Source: a virus
Reading direction: 5' to 3' (one strand)
Length of the DNA stretch: 21,122 nt
Virus record (IMG/VR): IMGVR_UViG_3300023220_000689
Span: 1-21,122 of that record
Below are positions 1 through 5,605 of this stretch, piece by piece. The notes beneath the pieces are model-generated. The model was given only the letters and a program-made list of their open reading frames with translations. It was not told where the DNA came from and ran no database searches. How positions within the stretch are numbered: position 1 is the first letter of the stretch; each line of letters opens with the position of its first letter. The position numbers were made by a program, and so were the translations under genes.

Positions 1-14
1 GAAAGAAACAGATT

Positions 15-407
15 ATGATTGACCCACTTAAAGAACTATTAGAGGATATTGCCAACCAAACCGCTGAACAACACAATGGTTCAGATTATCTGGCTCAACC
101 GGATGAAGATTTAAAGTTAACCAAACTATATGGGCTGCTTCAGGAAAAACATGAATTCCATGTCGGCGATCTTGTGGAATGGAAGCCGGGTTTGAGCAAT
201 AAACAAACGCCAAACAAAAAGCCAATAATTGTAACAAAGGTTTATGAAAAACCCATAACGTCCACGGACAAGGATTCTGGAAACCCATATTTTAATGAAC
301 AACTTGATATTGTCTGTGCCGACATACGTGATGGAGCCTTTCTGGAATTTCATTACGACAGCAGGCGGTTACAACCCTATGAACCAGAAAGGCAAGATAA
401 TGACTGA
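15..407 (+). CDS. Hypothetical phage protein, 130 aa
   Basis: I do not recognise a named family. The product is acidic and mostly soluble-looking, with no signal peptide or membrane segment. Its middle (about residues 48-75) contains an FHVGDLVEWKPG stretch, then a lysine-rich turn and a VTKVYE strand, which suggests a small beta-barrel fold. The motif 'GDLVEWKPGL' recalls short phage proteins of unknown role. The start is an ATG preceded by a purine-rich GAAAGAAACAG, an acceptable ribosome site. The stop overlaps the start of the next gene by 8 nt, so it belongs to the rightward accessory operon. Only 14 bases precede it, so its promoter and upstream partners lie outside the window. Confidence 0.75.
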   Translation: MIDPLKELLEDIANQTAEQHNGSDYLAQPDEDLKLTKLYGLLQEKHEFHVGDLVEWKPGLSNKQTPNKKPIIVTKVYEKPITSTDKDSGNPYFNEQLDIVCADIRDGAFLEFHYDSRRLQPYEPERQDND

Positions 408-747
408 AGACTGTACCATACAACTACTGCCGGATGATGAAGTTGAATGTATCATGGTTTTGCATAAAGAATCATTAAAGGAAGGCCCTCCTGGTGTTTC
501 CGGAAGGCTGATGAAAGAATTAGGTCTTCCTGTGCTTAAAATTATACGGGAAGAATTTGAAAAAAACGGGCCTAATTGTGTGTTGGGTATGATGTCATTC
601 TTTACTTGTATCGCCGGAAATGTCATTGCTAATTCAGTTCTAATGGAGGATACAAATACTTCCTGTGAAATGATGAAGAAAGCATTTTGTGTACTTATGG
701 ATTCGTCCCAATCACCATTGCGTGAATTAAAAAAATCACGTTCATGA
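400..747 (+). CDS. Hypothetical phage protein, 115 aa
   Basis: Unknown function. The frame stays open upstream to an ATG at 295, but that part lies inside the preceding gene. I chose ATG 400 because it has an AGAAAGG ribosome site about 7 nt upstream and overlaps the previous stop by 8 nt. The protein is probably helical, with a cysteine- and methionine-rich central stretch (GMMSFFTCIAGNVIANS, about residues 65-82) that could be a buried helix but is short for a confident membrane span. The C-terminus is basic. The final ATGA overlaps the next gene by 4 nt. Nothing in the sequence indicates a specific activity. Confidence 0.7.
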   Translation: MTEDCTIQLLPDDEVECIMVLHKESLKEGPPGVSGRLMKELGLPVLKIIREEFEKNGPNCVLGMMSFFTCIAGNVIANSVLMEDTNTSCEMMKKAFCVLMDSSQSPLRELKKSRS

Positions 748-1313
748 CTTTTAAATTACCAAAATCCAAAAGGATCAAGGTTCCGGCCCCATTGAGTTAC
801 GACGAAACAGGAGCCGCATATATGTTCCCAACCAGCCGAGGCGATATCAAGATAATCGCAAGCTTTGGCGAGGGATGGGAACATGTGTCGGCGTCTTTAT
901 TTTACCGCTGCCCGACATGGGACGAAATGTGCATGGTGAAGGACTTTTTCTGGGGCGAGGAAGACACAGTTATTCAATACCATCCTGCGAAGTCTGAATA
1001 TATCAACTATCATCCTCACTGCCTTCACCTGTGGCGGCCCATAAATAAGGAAATTCTTTGCCCACCAAAAAATTCTAGTCGGGGCCGGTACGGAGAAAGT
1101 GACATGACACGTATTGCCAAAACGATCAGGCTTGTCAGGGCCACAGACGTTATATCACAAAGAGATTTGGCTGAACAAATTGGCATACAGCGTTCGGCCA
1201 TACGCAAAGTAGAAACCGGGAAGTCTGTTGATGCAGAAACAGCGCTGAAAATTATGATATGGCTGTTCCAGGCCGATGAAACCATAACGCCGGGTTCAAA
1301 GGATGGTACATAA
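744..1313 (+). CDS. DUF7694-like protein fused to XRE-type HTH
   Basis: This is a two-part protein of 189 aa. Residues about 45-100 match the phage family I know as DUF7694: GWEHVS, then RCPTWDEM, then IQYHPAKSEYINYHP and CLHLWRP. That family is common in phage accessory operons and its role is unknown. Residues about 121-189 form a compact XRE (Cro/CI-type) helix-turn-helix, with ISQRDLAEQIGI, RSAIRKVETG and a following helix. The HTH part would bind DNA and may act as a small regulator. Translation starts at an ATG coupled to the previous stop (ATGA overlap) without an obvious ribosome site. A second, well-formed start lies inside the frame at 1104. The fusion of these two domains is unusual in my experience. 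Confidence 0.8.
   Translation: MTFKLPKSKRIKVPAPLSYDETGAAYMFPTSRGDIKIIASFGEGWEHVSASLFYRCPTWDEMCMVKDFFWGEEDTVIQYHPAKSEYINYHPHCLHLWRPINKEILCPPKNSSRGRYGESDMTRIAKTIRLVRATDVISQRDLAEQIGIQRSAIRKVETGKSVDAETALKIMIWLFQADETITPGSKDGT
1104..1313 (+). CDS. Possible internal start: standalone XRE HTH, 69 aa
   Basis: Within the DUF7694-HTH gene, an in-frame ATG at 1104 is preceded by GGAG at 1092-1095 with an 8 nt gap, which is nearly ideal. The product would begin MTRIAKTIRLVR, exactly where a self-contained Cro-like HTH domain starts. It would be a 69-residue DNA-binding protein made in addition to the full-length fusion. The ribosome site is visible in the sequence. That both forms are made is an inference. 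The alternative is that the GGAG match is coincidental. Confidence 0.45.
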   Translation: MTRIAKTIRLVRATDVISQRDLAEQIGIQRSAIRKVETGKSVDAETALKIMIWLFQADETITPGSKDGT

Positions 1314-1635
1314 TAATTATTGGCGCAAAGCCGCAAGAGCCACTATTCTTTTAGAACAGCATGGTAGATGTTGTTATTGCTATGCTCCATTACTAAAAGG
1401 CACATTGGAACATCGTATGGCCCAGAAAAACGGCGGGACAGATAGTTACTATAATCTTGCAGTGTCGTGTGGTAGTTGCAATGCTGCTAAAGGACATAAA
1501 TCTGAAGAATCATTCAAGCGGTTTATAAAAAAAGAAATTAGTTTGCACTGGGCGCGTAGAAAAATACATCTTGCCGGAATGAGGGCAGAAAAAAACATAT
1601 TAAGATTTGTTGGACTCGTTGGAGAAAAGAAATGA
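1303..1635 (+). CDS. HNH endonuclease
   Basis: A 110-residue HNH nuclease with the complete zinc-finger version of the motif. A CxxC pair (C23/C26) is followed by LEH (catalytic H37), the GG turn at 44-45, N51 in YYNL, the second CxxC (C56/C59) with N60, and the closing AAKG. Such enzymes make metal-dependent nicks or double-strand breaks. In phages they serve as homing endonucleases, as packaging cofactors beside the terminase, or as host-DNA degraders. This one sits in the accessory operon, far from terL within the window, so a packaging role is not supported by position. The ATG at 1303 directly abuts AAAGG and overlaps the upstream stop by 11 nt. The C-terminal 40 residues are basic. Confidence 0.9.
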   Translation: MVHNNYWRKAARATILLEQHGRCCYCYAPLLKGTLEHRMAQKNGGTDSYYNLAVSCGSCNAAKGHKSEESFKRFIKKEISLHWARRKIHLAGMRAEKNILRFVGLVGEKK

Positions 1636-2171
1636 ATGATCTTCTGACTAAAGGCGATGCCGTATTCTCGGACTGCCGGAAATATCGCTATGATTTATGC
1701 CGTGTGTGGGATGGTGATAAACCCCTTTTCCTGATCATAATGCTCAATCCATCCACAGCGGATGCATTGAAAGACGATCCCACCACACGAAAATGTCTTC
1801 ATTACGCCAGAAAATACGGATGTGGTAGATACACAGCCGTGAACCTGTTTTCTTTTAGATCACATATGCCGAAGGTTATGAAGAAGGCTACAGACCCAAT
1901 TGGCGCTCATAATGACTACCACCTATTAAAATGGATCGACATGTCTATAGGGATACCAGACAGCATTGTTGTGGTGGCGTGGGGGAACGATGGTTCACAT
2001 TTGAACAGAGACACTGAAGTCATGAGCCTAATTAAACTGCACGGTATCACCCCGTTATGTTTCAGAACCAATCAAAATGGCACTCCCAAACACCCGACAT
2101 ACCTAGCGAATAATTTAGACCTAATTCCTTATAAATTAATCAACCACCCAGAAAGAAAGGCAGAAGAATAA
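1632..2171 (+). CDS. DUF1643 family protein
   Basis: A 179-residue protein matching DUF1643. It has RYDLCRVWDG near the start, a hydrophobic strand running into MLNPSTAD (residues 37-44), DDPTTRKC, YTAVNLFSFRS, TDPIGAHND, a second strand ending AWGNDG (116-121), and a terminal TPKHPTYL (151-158). The family is widespread in phages and bacteria and has no proven activity that I know of. The spacing of the NPS, WG and HP motifs resembles uracil-DNA glycosylases (see findings). The ATG at 1632 has GGAG at 1621-1624 with good spacing and overlaps the HNH stop as ATGA. The stop overlaps the next ATG by one base (TAATG). Confidence 0.88.
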   Translation: MNDLLTKGDAVFSDCRKYRYDLCRVWDGDKPLFLIIMLNPSTADALKDDPTTRKCLHYARKYGCGRYTAVNLFSFRSHMPKVMKKATDPIGAHNDYHLLKWIDMSIGIPDSIVVVAWGNDGSHLNRDTEVMSLIKLHGITPLCFRTNQNGTPKHPTYLANNLDLIPYKLINHPERKAEE

Positions 2172-2353
2172 TGACCGATGGAACCATCTTATGCGTGGCA
2201 CAGGCCATTTGTAATTCTGACAGTAAGCACGGGTATCCAGAATGGTGTAAATTAACTGCACCGGAAAGGGACCATTATATGCGCAGGGCCAAGGTTGCCA
2301 TTGAAGCAACAAAAACACCAATTTATAGCCGTTACGGAGTACAGTTGAGATGA
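2171..2353 (+). CDS. Small phage protein, 60 aa, unknown
   Basis: Unknown function. It is a short soluble protein with two likely helices: an N-terminal VAQAICNS segment and a C-terminal HYMRRAKVAIEATKTP segment. The RAKVAIEA pattern is like many tiny phage accessory proteins whose roles are not known. The start overlaps the DUF1643 stop by one base, and the stop overlaps the next gene as ATGA, so it is clearly translated as part of the operon. It has no cysteine pairs forming a zinc site and no membrane segment. Confidence 0.7.
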   Translation: MTDGTILCVAQAICNSDSKHGYPEWCKLTAPERDHYMRRAKVAIEATKTPIYSRYGVQLR

Positions 2354-2532
2354 GCGGAAAGCCTATGTTCTTTGGACCAAATGAAGCGATTTGTCCTTAC
2401 TGTGACGGTGCTGGTAGTCCGGCCCATACGATAACGACAACTAATAGAAAATGCTCCTACTGTCTTGGGAAAGGAAAAGTTCGATGCTTGCCTAATGTAC
2501 GTGTTTTAGAACCAATGGAACAAATCAAATGA
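2350..2532 (+). CDS. DnaJ-type zinc-finger miniprotein, 60 aa
   Basis: A small protein built around two CxxCxGxG motifs, CPYCDGAG and CSYCLGKG, separated by about 17 residues. This pair is the classic half of a DnaJ cysteine-rich zinc-binding domain and should bind one zinc ion. There is no J-domain, so it is not a co-chaperone by itself. Standalone versions are common in phages and may bind nucleic acid or unfolded protein, but the role is not known. It is translationally coupled at its start (ATGA with the previous gene). A second ATGA at its end opens an 8-codon reading frame (2529-2555) that terminates early. Confidence 0.75.
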   Translation: MSGKPMFFGPNEAICPYCDGAGSPAHTITTTNRKCSYCLGKGKVRCLPNVRVLEPMEQIK

Positions 2533-2544
2533 GATGCAAAGTTG

Positions 2545-2841
2545 ATGCCACTTAACATCATTTCAGTCCTGTTTGTTATTAACACTAGGCCTGTCCTAGA
2601 ACCACCAACAAGACGCCGCAAAACACGGGTTGAATGCCGTTGGTGTAAAAAGCCGGTCATAGAGACTAAATGGGTATGCCCAGGATGTTACATGAAGCTG
2701 CCTTTGAAGATGAGGAAATCACTCAACAATCTTTACCGGCTTTCAAAAGTTGTCGGCAAGCGTCATCCGCAATTGCTGTTGGATTGGCAAGAGAAGATTG
2801 GGGAAGCTTTTAACTATCTGGAAGACAAAAAAGGAAGTTAA
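2545..2841 (+). CDS. Zinc-ribbon-like small protein, 98 aa
   Basis: Four cysteines in two CxxC knuckles (C31/C34 in CRWCKK and C45/C48 in CPGC) should form a zinc ribbon. It is followed by a basic helical tail with YRLSKVVGKRHPQLLLDW. A nucleic-acid-binding role is plausible but not shown. I chose ATG 2545, which directly follows a TTG in the same frame. The ribosome site is weak, and translation may depend on the 8-codon ORF at 2529-2555 that overlaps this start. The first 25 residues look atypical (hydrophobic, then PPTRRRK), so the true N-terminus is uncertain. The gene ends just after a run of six A and just before a small hairpin. Confidence 0.65.
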   Translation: MPLNIISVLFVINTRPVLEPPTRRRKTRVECRWCKKPVIETKWVCPGCYMKLPLKMRKSLNNLYRLSKVVGKRHPQLLLDWQEKIGEAFNYLEDKKGS

Positions 2842-2845
2842 TAAC

Positions 2846-2860
2846 GGCCGAGAGACGGCC
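2846..2860 (+). other. Short GC hairpin in a gene gap
   Basis: GGCCG-AGAGA-CGGCC forms a perfect 5 bp stem with a 5 nt loop, starting 4 bases after the stop of the zinc-ribbon gene. No T-run follows, so it is a poor Rho-independent terminator. The rest of the gap (2842-3019) holds no well-supported gene. It contains a weak CAGCC/GGCTG inverted repeat around 2915-2935. Confidence 0.4.
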
Positions 2861-3019
2861 CGTGGATTATCGGAAAAGGATGCACAATTAAATTTAAACG
2901 CTAGTGGTAGGCAACAGCCCGGATATGCGGCTGGCTTAAACGTTATGAAGCATGATGCAAGAAATGACAACCGCCAGATACCACACTAACGCCCGCTTAG
3001 GCACGACAGGAGAAAGACA

Positions 3020-3184
3020 ATGCCGAGATGGTTTGACAGAGCAGTGCAGGAAATTGAAGAGGCTTGTGATTCTGGTGAAATTGATAATGCAGAACGCAAT
3101 AAACAGATTGGTGATTTACAGCAAGAACTTCGTGCCGCGGCTGATGAGGCTGGTGAACAAGCCCGAGATGATTATTATAATTAA
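3020..3184 (+). CDS. Small acidic helical protein, 54 aa
   Basis: This short ORF begins MPRWFDRAVQEIEEA and ends ARDDYYN. It has a strong ribosome site, AGGAGAAAGACA directly before the ATG. The product is highly acidic and predicted to be almost entirely helical, with a regular pattern (IEEACDSGEIDNAE, then LQQELRAAADEA). This resembles short phage proteins built around two helices with a 'SGEID' turn, whose function is unknown. A 79-codon frame overlapping it in another phase (2952-3191) has no comparable ribosome site and an implausible basic composition, so I prefer this frame. Confidence 0.7.
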   Translation: MPRWFDRAVQEIEEACDSGEIDNAERNKQIGDLQQELRAAADEAGEQARDDYYN

Positions 3185-3223
3185 ACTTTAACTTTAACGC
3201 CAGGAGCGGCAAAGGAGAATGAA

Positions 3224-3412
3224 ATGAAAATATTTTACTTTAATAAGCTTGGTCTATTTATTTTTAATCAGTGGGTTGGCGGGGGCAGAGACGAGACAGG
3301 ATTTGATCTTTCAATAGTAAATGTTTCTCTTTCAGGGGAGTTTGATGTTGAAATATATTTATCTTTTGTTTTGGCTGGTTTTGGCTTCGGTTTTAGTTGG
3401 TCAACAATTTAA
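3224..3412 (+). CDS. Small hypothetical protein, 62 aa
   Basis: The ATG at 3224 follows AAAGGAG (3211-3217) with a 6 nt gap, an excellent ribosome site. The product is rich in aromatic residues and glycine, with alternating hydrophobic residues (FDLSIVNVSLSG, then IYLSFVLAGFGFGFSW). This suggests an amphipathic beta-structure or a single C-terminal membrane segment. No family is recognised. It is the last gene of the rightward operon and ends 14 bp before the stop of the converging leftward operon. Confidence 0.6.
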   Translation: MKIFYFNKLGLFIFNQWVGGGRDETGFDLSIVNVSLSGEFDVEIYLSFVLAGFGFGFSWSTI

Positions 3413-3426
3413 TACAAACGCTCATA

Positions 3427-3711
3427 TCAATCAAACTTATATGGTACTGGTCTGTAGTGAGTTTTGACACGTCCCCTGAAGAATAATTCTTTCAGGCTTT
3501 GTTTCCAGCCGACAGTTGATCCGTCCCAAGATGAATAGGAAAAAACAGCCCCGTCTTTTCTCTGCCAAAGCATATGGAACCCCCCCGGCCACAAATCAGA
3601 CTTACGACACATAACACGTCCACCATCCAGAAACCACATGGCACACGCCCAAAACAGGCAGTTGCTTTTCTCGGGGTGCCATAGATTGTCTTTGATCATG
3701 TCAGATTGCAC
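3427..3711 (-). CDS. Phage protein of unknown function, 94 aa
   Basis: The product has the pattern LWHPEKSNCLFWACAMW, then GGRVMCRKSD, WPGGFHMLW and LFFRGRVK. I associate this with a small phage family found near lysis genes (SNC...W, GG, GP-H-LW, FRGR), with no known role. It is rich in tryptophan and cysteine and has no signal peptide. The start is ambiguous. A GTG at 3711 overlaps the upstream stop by 11 nt, and an ATG at 3699 lies just after that stop. Neither has a strong ribosome site, so coupled translation is likely. It is the last gene of the leftward operon. Confidence 0.72.
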   Translation of the reverse strand: MQSDMIKDNLWHPEKSNCLFWACAMWFLDGGRVMCRKSDLWPGGFHMLWQRKDGAVFSYSSWDGSTVGWKQSLKELFFRGRVKTHYRPVPYKFD

Positions 3712-3910
3712 GGCCCAGACATTGTGCCAGTTGTTTATAAAGCGCTAAGTGTTGGCGTTCTAACGCAACGTGATCTTTATGCAGTGCGAACATTCCGGGG
3801 CTGACAGGATTAATTACTGCGGGAGTTTCAGGGGGTATCCATATACGATAAGCCGCCGCTCCTGCTAAAATGTTGGCGTTGATAGCGAGGAATAACAGAA
3901 TCCATTTCAT
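3701..3910 (-). CDS. Small membrane-anchored or secreted protein, 69 aa
   Basis: The first about 20 residues (MKWILLFLAINANILAGAAA) form a hydrophobic segment that is either a signal anchor or a cleavable signal peptide. The remainder, about 48 residues, is proline-rich and then helical (HVALERQHLALYKQLAQ). It directly follows the spanin genes, with an ATGA overlap with the o-spanin stop, so a role in lysis or in the envelope during lysis is plausible from position alone. No known family is recognised. Confidence 0.7.
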   Translation of the reverse strand: MKWILLFLAINANILAGAAAYRIWIPPETPAVINPVSPGMFALHKDHVALERQHLALYKQLAQCLGRAI

Positions 3911-4362
3911 TTCTCATATTCCTCTATCTCTTTAGTGACCCCTCGATAATATTTTAGATCGAAAGACAATCGTTTGGCGTACGCCTCGAAATCAACCAGC
4001 CAGGTCTTGAATTTTGACCAATCGCCTTTCGGGAATGCCATTAAAACCCAGGCGCAATAGTTCGGGTCGCCAGCGGCGTCCTTGTTGAATTCAAGTTCTT
4101 CATCATACCCTTTGCTTTCTTCGCACAGCGTGGATAGGCTGTAGGCAACCTTTGGCGTTATAACAAGACCGTTAATCTTTTGTTTTGTCGGCTTTGTTTG
4201 AACCGGCGGGTGGTATATTTTTGTCGTTTGTATCGTCACTATGGGCCTGTCGAGAATTCCGGCGCATGAAGTCATTAAGCCAAGTAGACTCACGCTCACC
4301 AAGAGCCGAAGCGTCGGAAAGCCCCATATCTTCAAATGTTGAGGCCATTTCAGTAAGTTCAT
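3907..4362 (-). CDS. Rz1: Outer-membrane spanin (Rz1-like lipoprotein)
   Basis: A 151-residue lipoprotein. A basic N-region and hydrophobic stretch (LRLLVSVSLLG) lead to a lipobox LMTSC, with the lipidated cysteine at residue 33. After processing it would sit in the inner leaflet of the outer membrane and pair with the Rz protein to fuse the two membranes in the last step of lysis. The gene begins inside Rz in another frame and overlaps it by 191 nt, the typical arrangement of Rz/Rz1 pairs. Most Rz1 proteins are short and proline-rich. This one has only a brief proline and lysine region (HPPVQTKPTK) followed by about 85 extra residues with two cysteines and a helical C-terminus. Confidence 0.8.
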   Translation of the reverse strand: MNLLKWPQHLKIWGFPTLRLLVSVSLLGLMTSCAGILDRPIVTIQTTKIYHPPVQTKPTKQKINGLVITPKVAYSLSTLCEESKGYDEELEFNKDAAGDPNYCAWVLMAFPKGDWSKFKTWLVDFEAYAKRLSFDLKYYRGVTKEIEEYEK

Positions 4363-4576
4363 TTTTCAATCCTTGAACAAGTTCATCATTGTCTATTTTG
4401 TCTTTATCACGCTGCAATTGGTGGGCTACTTTGATCTTATCCGTCTCGTCCCTGTGCTTCATTGTGGCTTCTTGCACGGCTAATATTACGCCCTGTTTCC
4501 CGATCTCACGGGCTTGGTAAAGTGTAGTGGCAAATAAAAATCCGATCATTACCATAAAAAAAATGCGGTCCATCAT
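4172..4576 (-). CDS. Rz: Inner-membrane spanin (Rz-like)
   Basis: A 134-residue protein with one N-terminal membrane anchor (FFMVMIGFLFATTLY, about residues 6-20). It is followed by a long charged helical region likely to form a coiled coil (KHRDETDKIKVAHQLQRDKDK, NDELVQGLKNEL). The C-terminal 40 residues are polar and probably disordered. This topology, and the Rz1-like gene starting inside it in another frame, identify it as the i-spanin. It would span the periplasm and bind the o-spanin to disrupt the outer membrane. It starts with two consecutive ATGs and overlaps the preceding stop (ATGA). Confidence 0.82.
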   Translation of the reverse strand: MMDRIFFMVMIGFLFATTLYQAREIGKQGVILAVQEATMKHRDETDKIKVAHQLQRDKDKIDNDELVQGLKNELTEMASTFEDMGLSDASALGERESTWLNDFMRRNSRQAHSDDTNDKNIPPAGSNKADKTKD

Positions 4577-4809
4577 TTACGCCCCCATGCATTCGAGATG
4601 CCCATATAACCACCCACAATTGCCCCCAAAGTGCCGATAAGCATAATCAGGATACCCGACACCTTTTCATAGGCATCAGCAAGTTCAGGACGTACTGACA
4701 GGGCTATGACAACATAAAAAGTTACAGAGATAACAACGCCAAGGGACACCCCGGCGAACATGCGGGTATATTTGTATTTATCAGGGTCTTTTGCGTCACC
4801 TTCGGTCAT
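4573..4809 (-). CDS. Small two-helix membrane protein, holin-like
   Basis: A 78-residue protein with a charged, acidic N-terminus (TEGDAKDPDKYKYTR) and two clear membrane segments: about residues 18-43 (FAGVSLGVVISVTFYVVIA) and about 50-71 (SGILIMLIGTLGAIVGGYMG). The second is rich in glycine. It lies inside the lysis cassette between the endolysin and the spanins, so it may be a second holin or an antiholin. Position and topology alone do not prove this. Both ends overlap neighbours as ATGA. Confidence 0.72.
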   Translation of the reverse strand: MTEGDAKDPDKYKYTRMFAGVSLGVVISVTFYVVIALSVRPELADAYEKVSGILIMLIGTLGAIVGGYMGISNAWGRK

Positions 4810-4952
4810 TTTACATTCGGCGTATAAAGAGAGATAAATTTAAATATCTTTCTGATAAACCCCAAAATACCGGTTTTGCTGTCAGGGATAAGTTTTGCAA
4901 TGCGTTCCGATAACAGAACGATGATGATTAAAATTAAAGCAATAGTAGCCAT
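4806..4952 (-). CDS. Single-span membrane miniprotein, 48 aa
   Basis: The frame stays open to 4997, but the start at 4952 is preferred because AGGAGA lies about 6 nt upstream. The N-terminus is one strongly hydrophobic helix (ATIALILIIIVLL). A short polar linker (SERIAKLIPDSKTG) and a basic amphipathic tail (FIRKIFKFISLY) follow. This pattern occurs in small phage proteins next to endolysins. A role in membrane permeabilisation or holin regulation is possible but unproven. The stop overlaps the next start (ATGA). Confidence 0.65.
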   Translation of the reverse strand: MATIALILIIIVLLSERIAKLIPDSKTGILGFIRKIFKFISLYTPNVK

Positions 4953-4968
4953 GTTTAGTCTCCTATAT

Positions 4969-5412
4969 TTAAAACGGCCTGTATGATTTTCCATCAAATA
5001 TCAGGCATTGATTACGATTGTTTCCTTCCCGGTAAGAACAATGTACCCAGCCGCTGTTAGCCACATTAGGATTGTGGAATTCAAGGATTAACTGATCAAA
5101 TGTGAGATTTTCCTTAATCCAGTCTGCAAGATCACGATTGGCAATGGTTGGAATTTCAAAATCTGCTGCTTCCCCCTTCACATGCTGAGACGTTGGTTTT
5201 GATTTAACAGCACGGTTTAATTTAGGGCAGCGATAGCCGCTGGATGGGGTAAAAGGAATTCCGAAGTGGACACGCACCGGTTCCAGTATATGGCGTGCCA
5301 GCGCCCTTAGACAGCCCAGAGCATGGTTGTCTGGGTTGTTGTTAATGCCTAATCGCTGCGCCGTCTGGCTTTTGGTTAATTCTGATAAGGTAAAATGTCG
5401 GGAAAATCTCAT
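4969..5412 (-). CDS. Peptidase M15 endolysin (PF08291-like)
   Basis: A 147-residue single-domain endolysin of the M15A type, a zinc metallopeptidase that cuts peptide cross-links or stem peptides in peptidoglycan. Visible motifs are FTLSELTKS at the start, the SGYRCPKLNRAVKS block (58-71), the SQHVKGEAADF core with zinc ligands H77 and D84, and GWVHCS with the third ligand H124. All expected catalytic positions are intact. I chose ATG 5412, which overlaps the holin stop by 4 nt and has an AAGGAAAAGAAG purine stretch upstream. The open frame runs on to 5523 only through the holin gene. It has no signal sequence, so export depends on the holin. Confidence 0.92.
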   Translation of the reverse strand: MRFSRHFTLSELTKSQTAQRLGINNNPDNHALGCLRALARHILEPVRVHFGIPFTPSSGYRCPKLNRAVKSKPTSQHVKGEAADFEIPTIANRDLADWIKENLTFDQLILEFHNPNVANSGWVHCSYREGNNRNQCLIFDGKSYRPF

Positions 5413-5600
5413 TTCTTCTTTTCCTTTTTCTTGCCCTGCGCCAGCTTGTAATGCATCCGTTTGTAATACAAGTTTATGAGAAGTGTTACCAAGGCAAGGG
5501 CAAAGCCGCCAATCGCCATCCATTCATCTACAGTCAGCCCCCACAGACCAACACCAACGCCTGTTACAAGACTGACGGCTGTAGTGATTTTTTCTGTCAT
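5409..5600 (-). CDS. Phage holin (HP1-like)
   Basis: A 63-residue membrane protein with two hydrophobic segments: residues about 5-22 (ITTAVSLVTGVGVGLWG) and 27-45 (WMAIGGFALALVTLLINLYY). A strongly basic tail (KKKEKKK) follows. The GLTVDEWMAIGG and INLYYKRMHYKLA features match the HP1 family of phage holins (Pfam Phage_holin_2_3, from memory). It would form lesions in the cytoplasmic membrane that release the adjacent endolysin. It lies directly upstream of the endolysin with an ATGA overlap, the usual order of a lysis cassette. Confidence 0.87.
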   Translation of the reverse strand: MTEKITTAVSLVTGVGVGLWGLTVDEWMAIGGFALALVTLLINLYYKRMHYKLAQGKKKEKKK

Positions 5601-5605
5601 GAAAT

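Noticed and set aside
1303-1635. HNH gene as an intron-borne homing endonuclease
   Set aside because: It does not interrupt a gene and no group I intron features are seen; it is a normal member of the operon with overlaps on both sides.
2846-2860. Hairpin as a Rho-independent terminator
   Set aside because: The stem is only 5 bp and no T-run follows; genes with good ribosome sites continue downstream on the same strand.
2952-3191. A 79-codon frame on the plus strand
   Set aside because: It overlaps the 54 aa ORF at 3020 that has a strong ribosome site and a sensible acidic helical product; this frame has a poor start and an odd basic and hydrophobic end.
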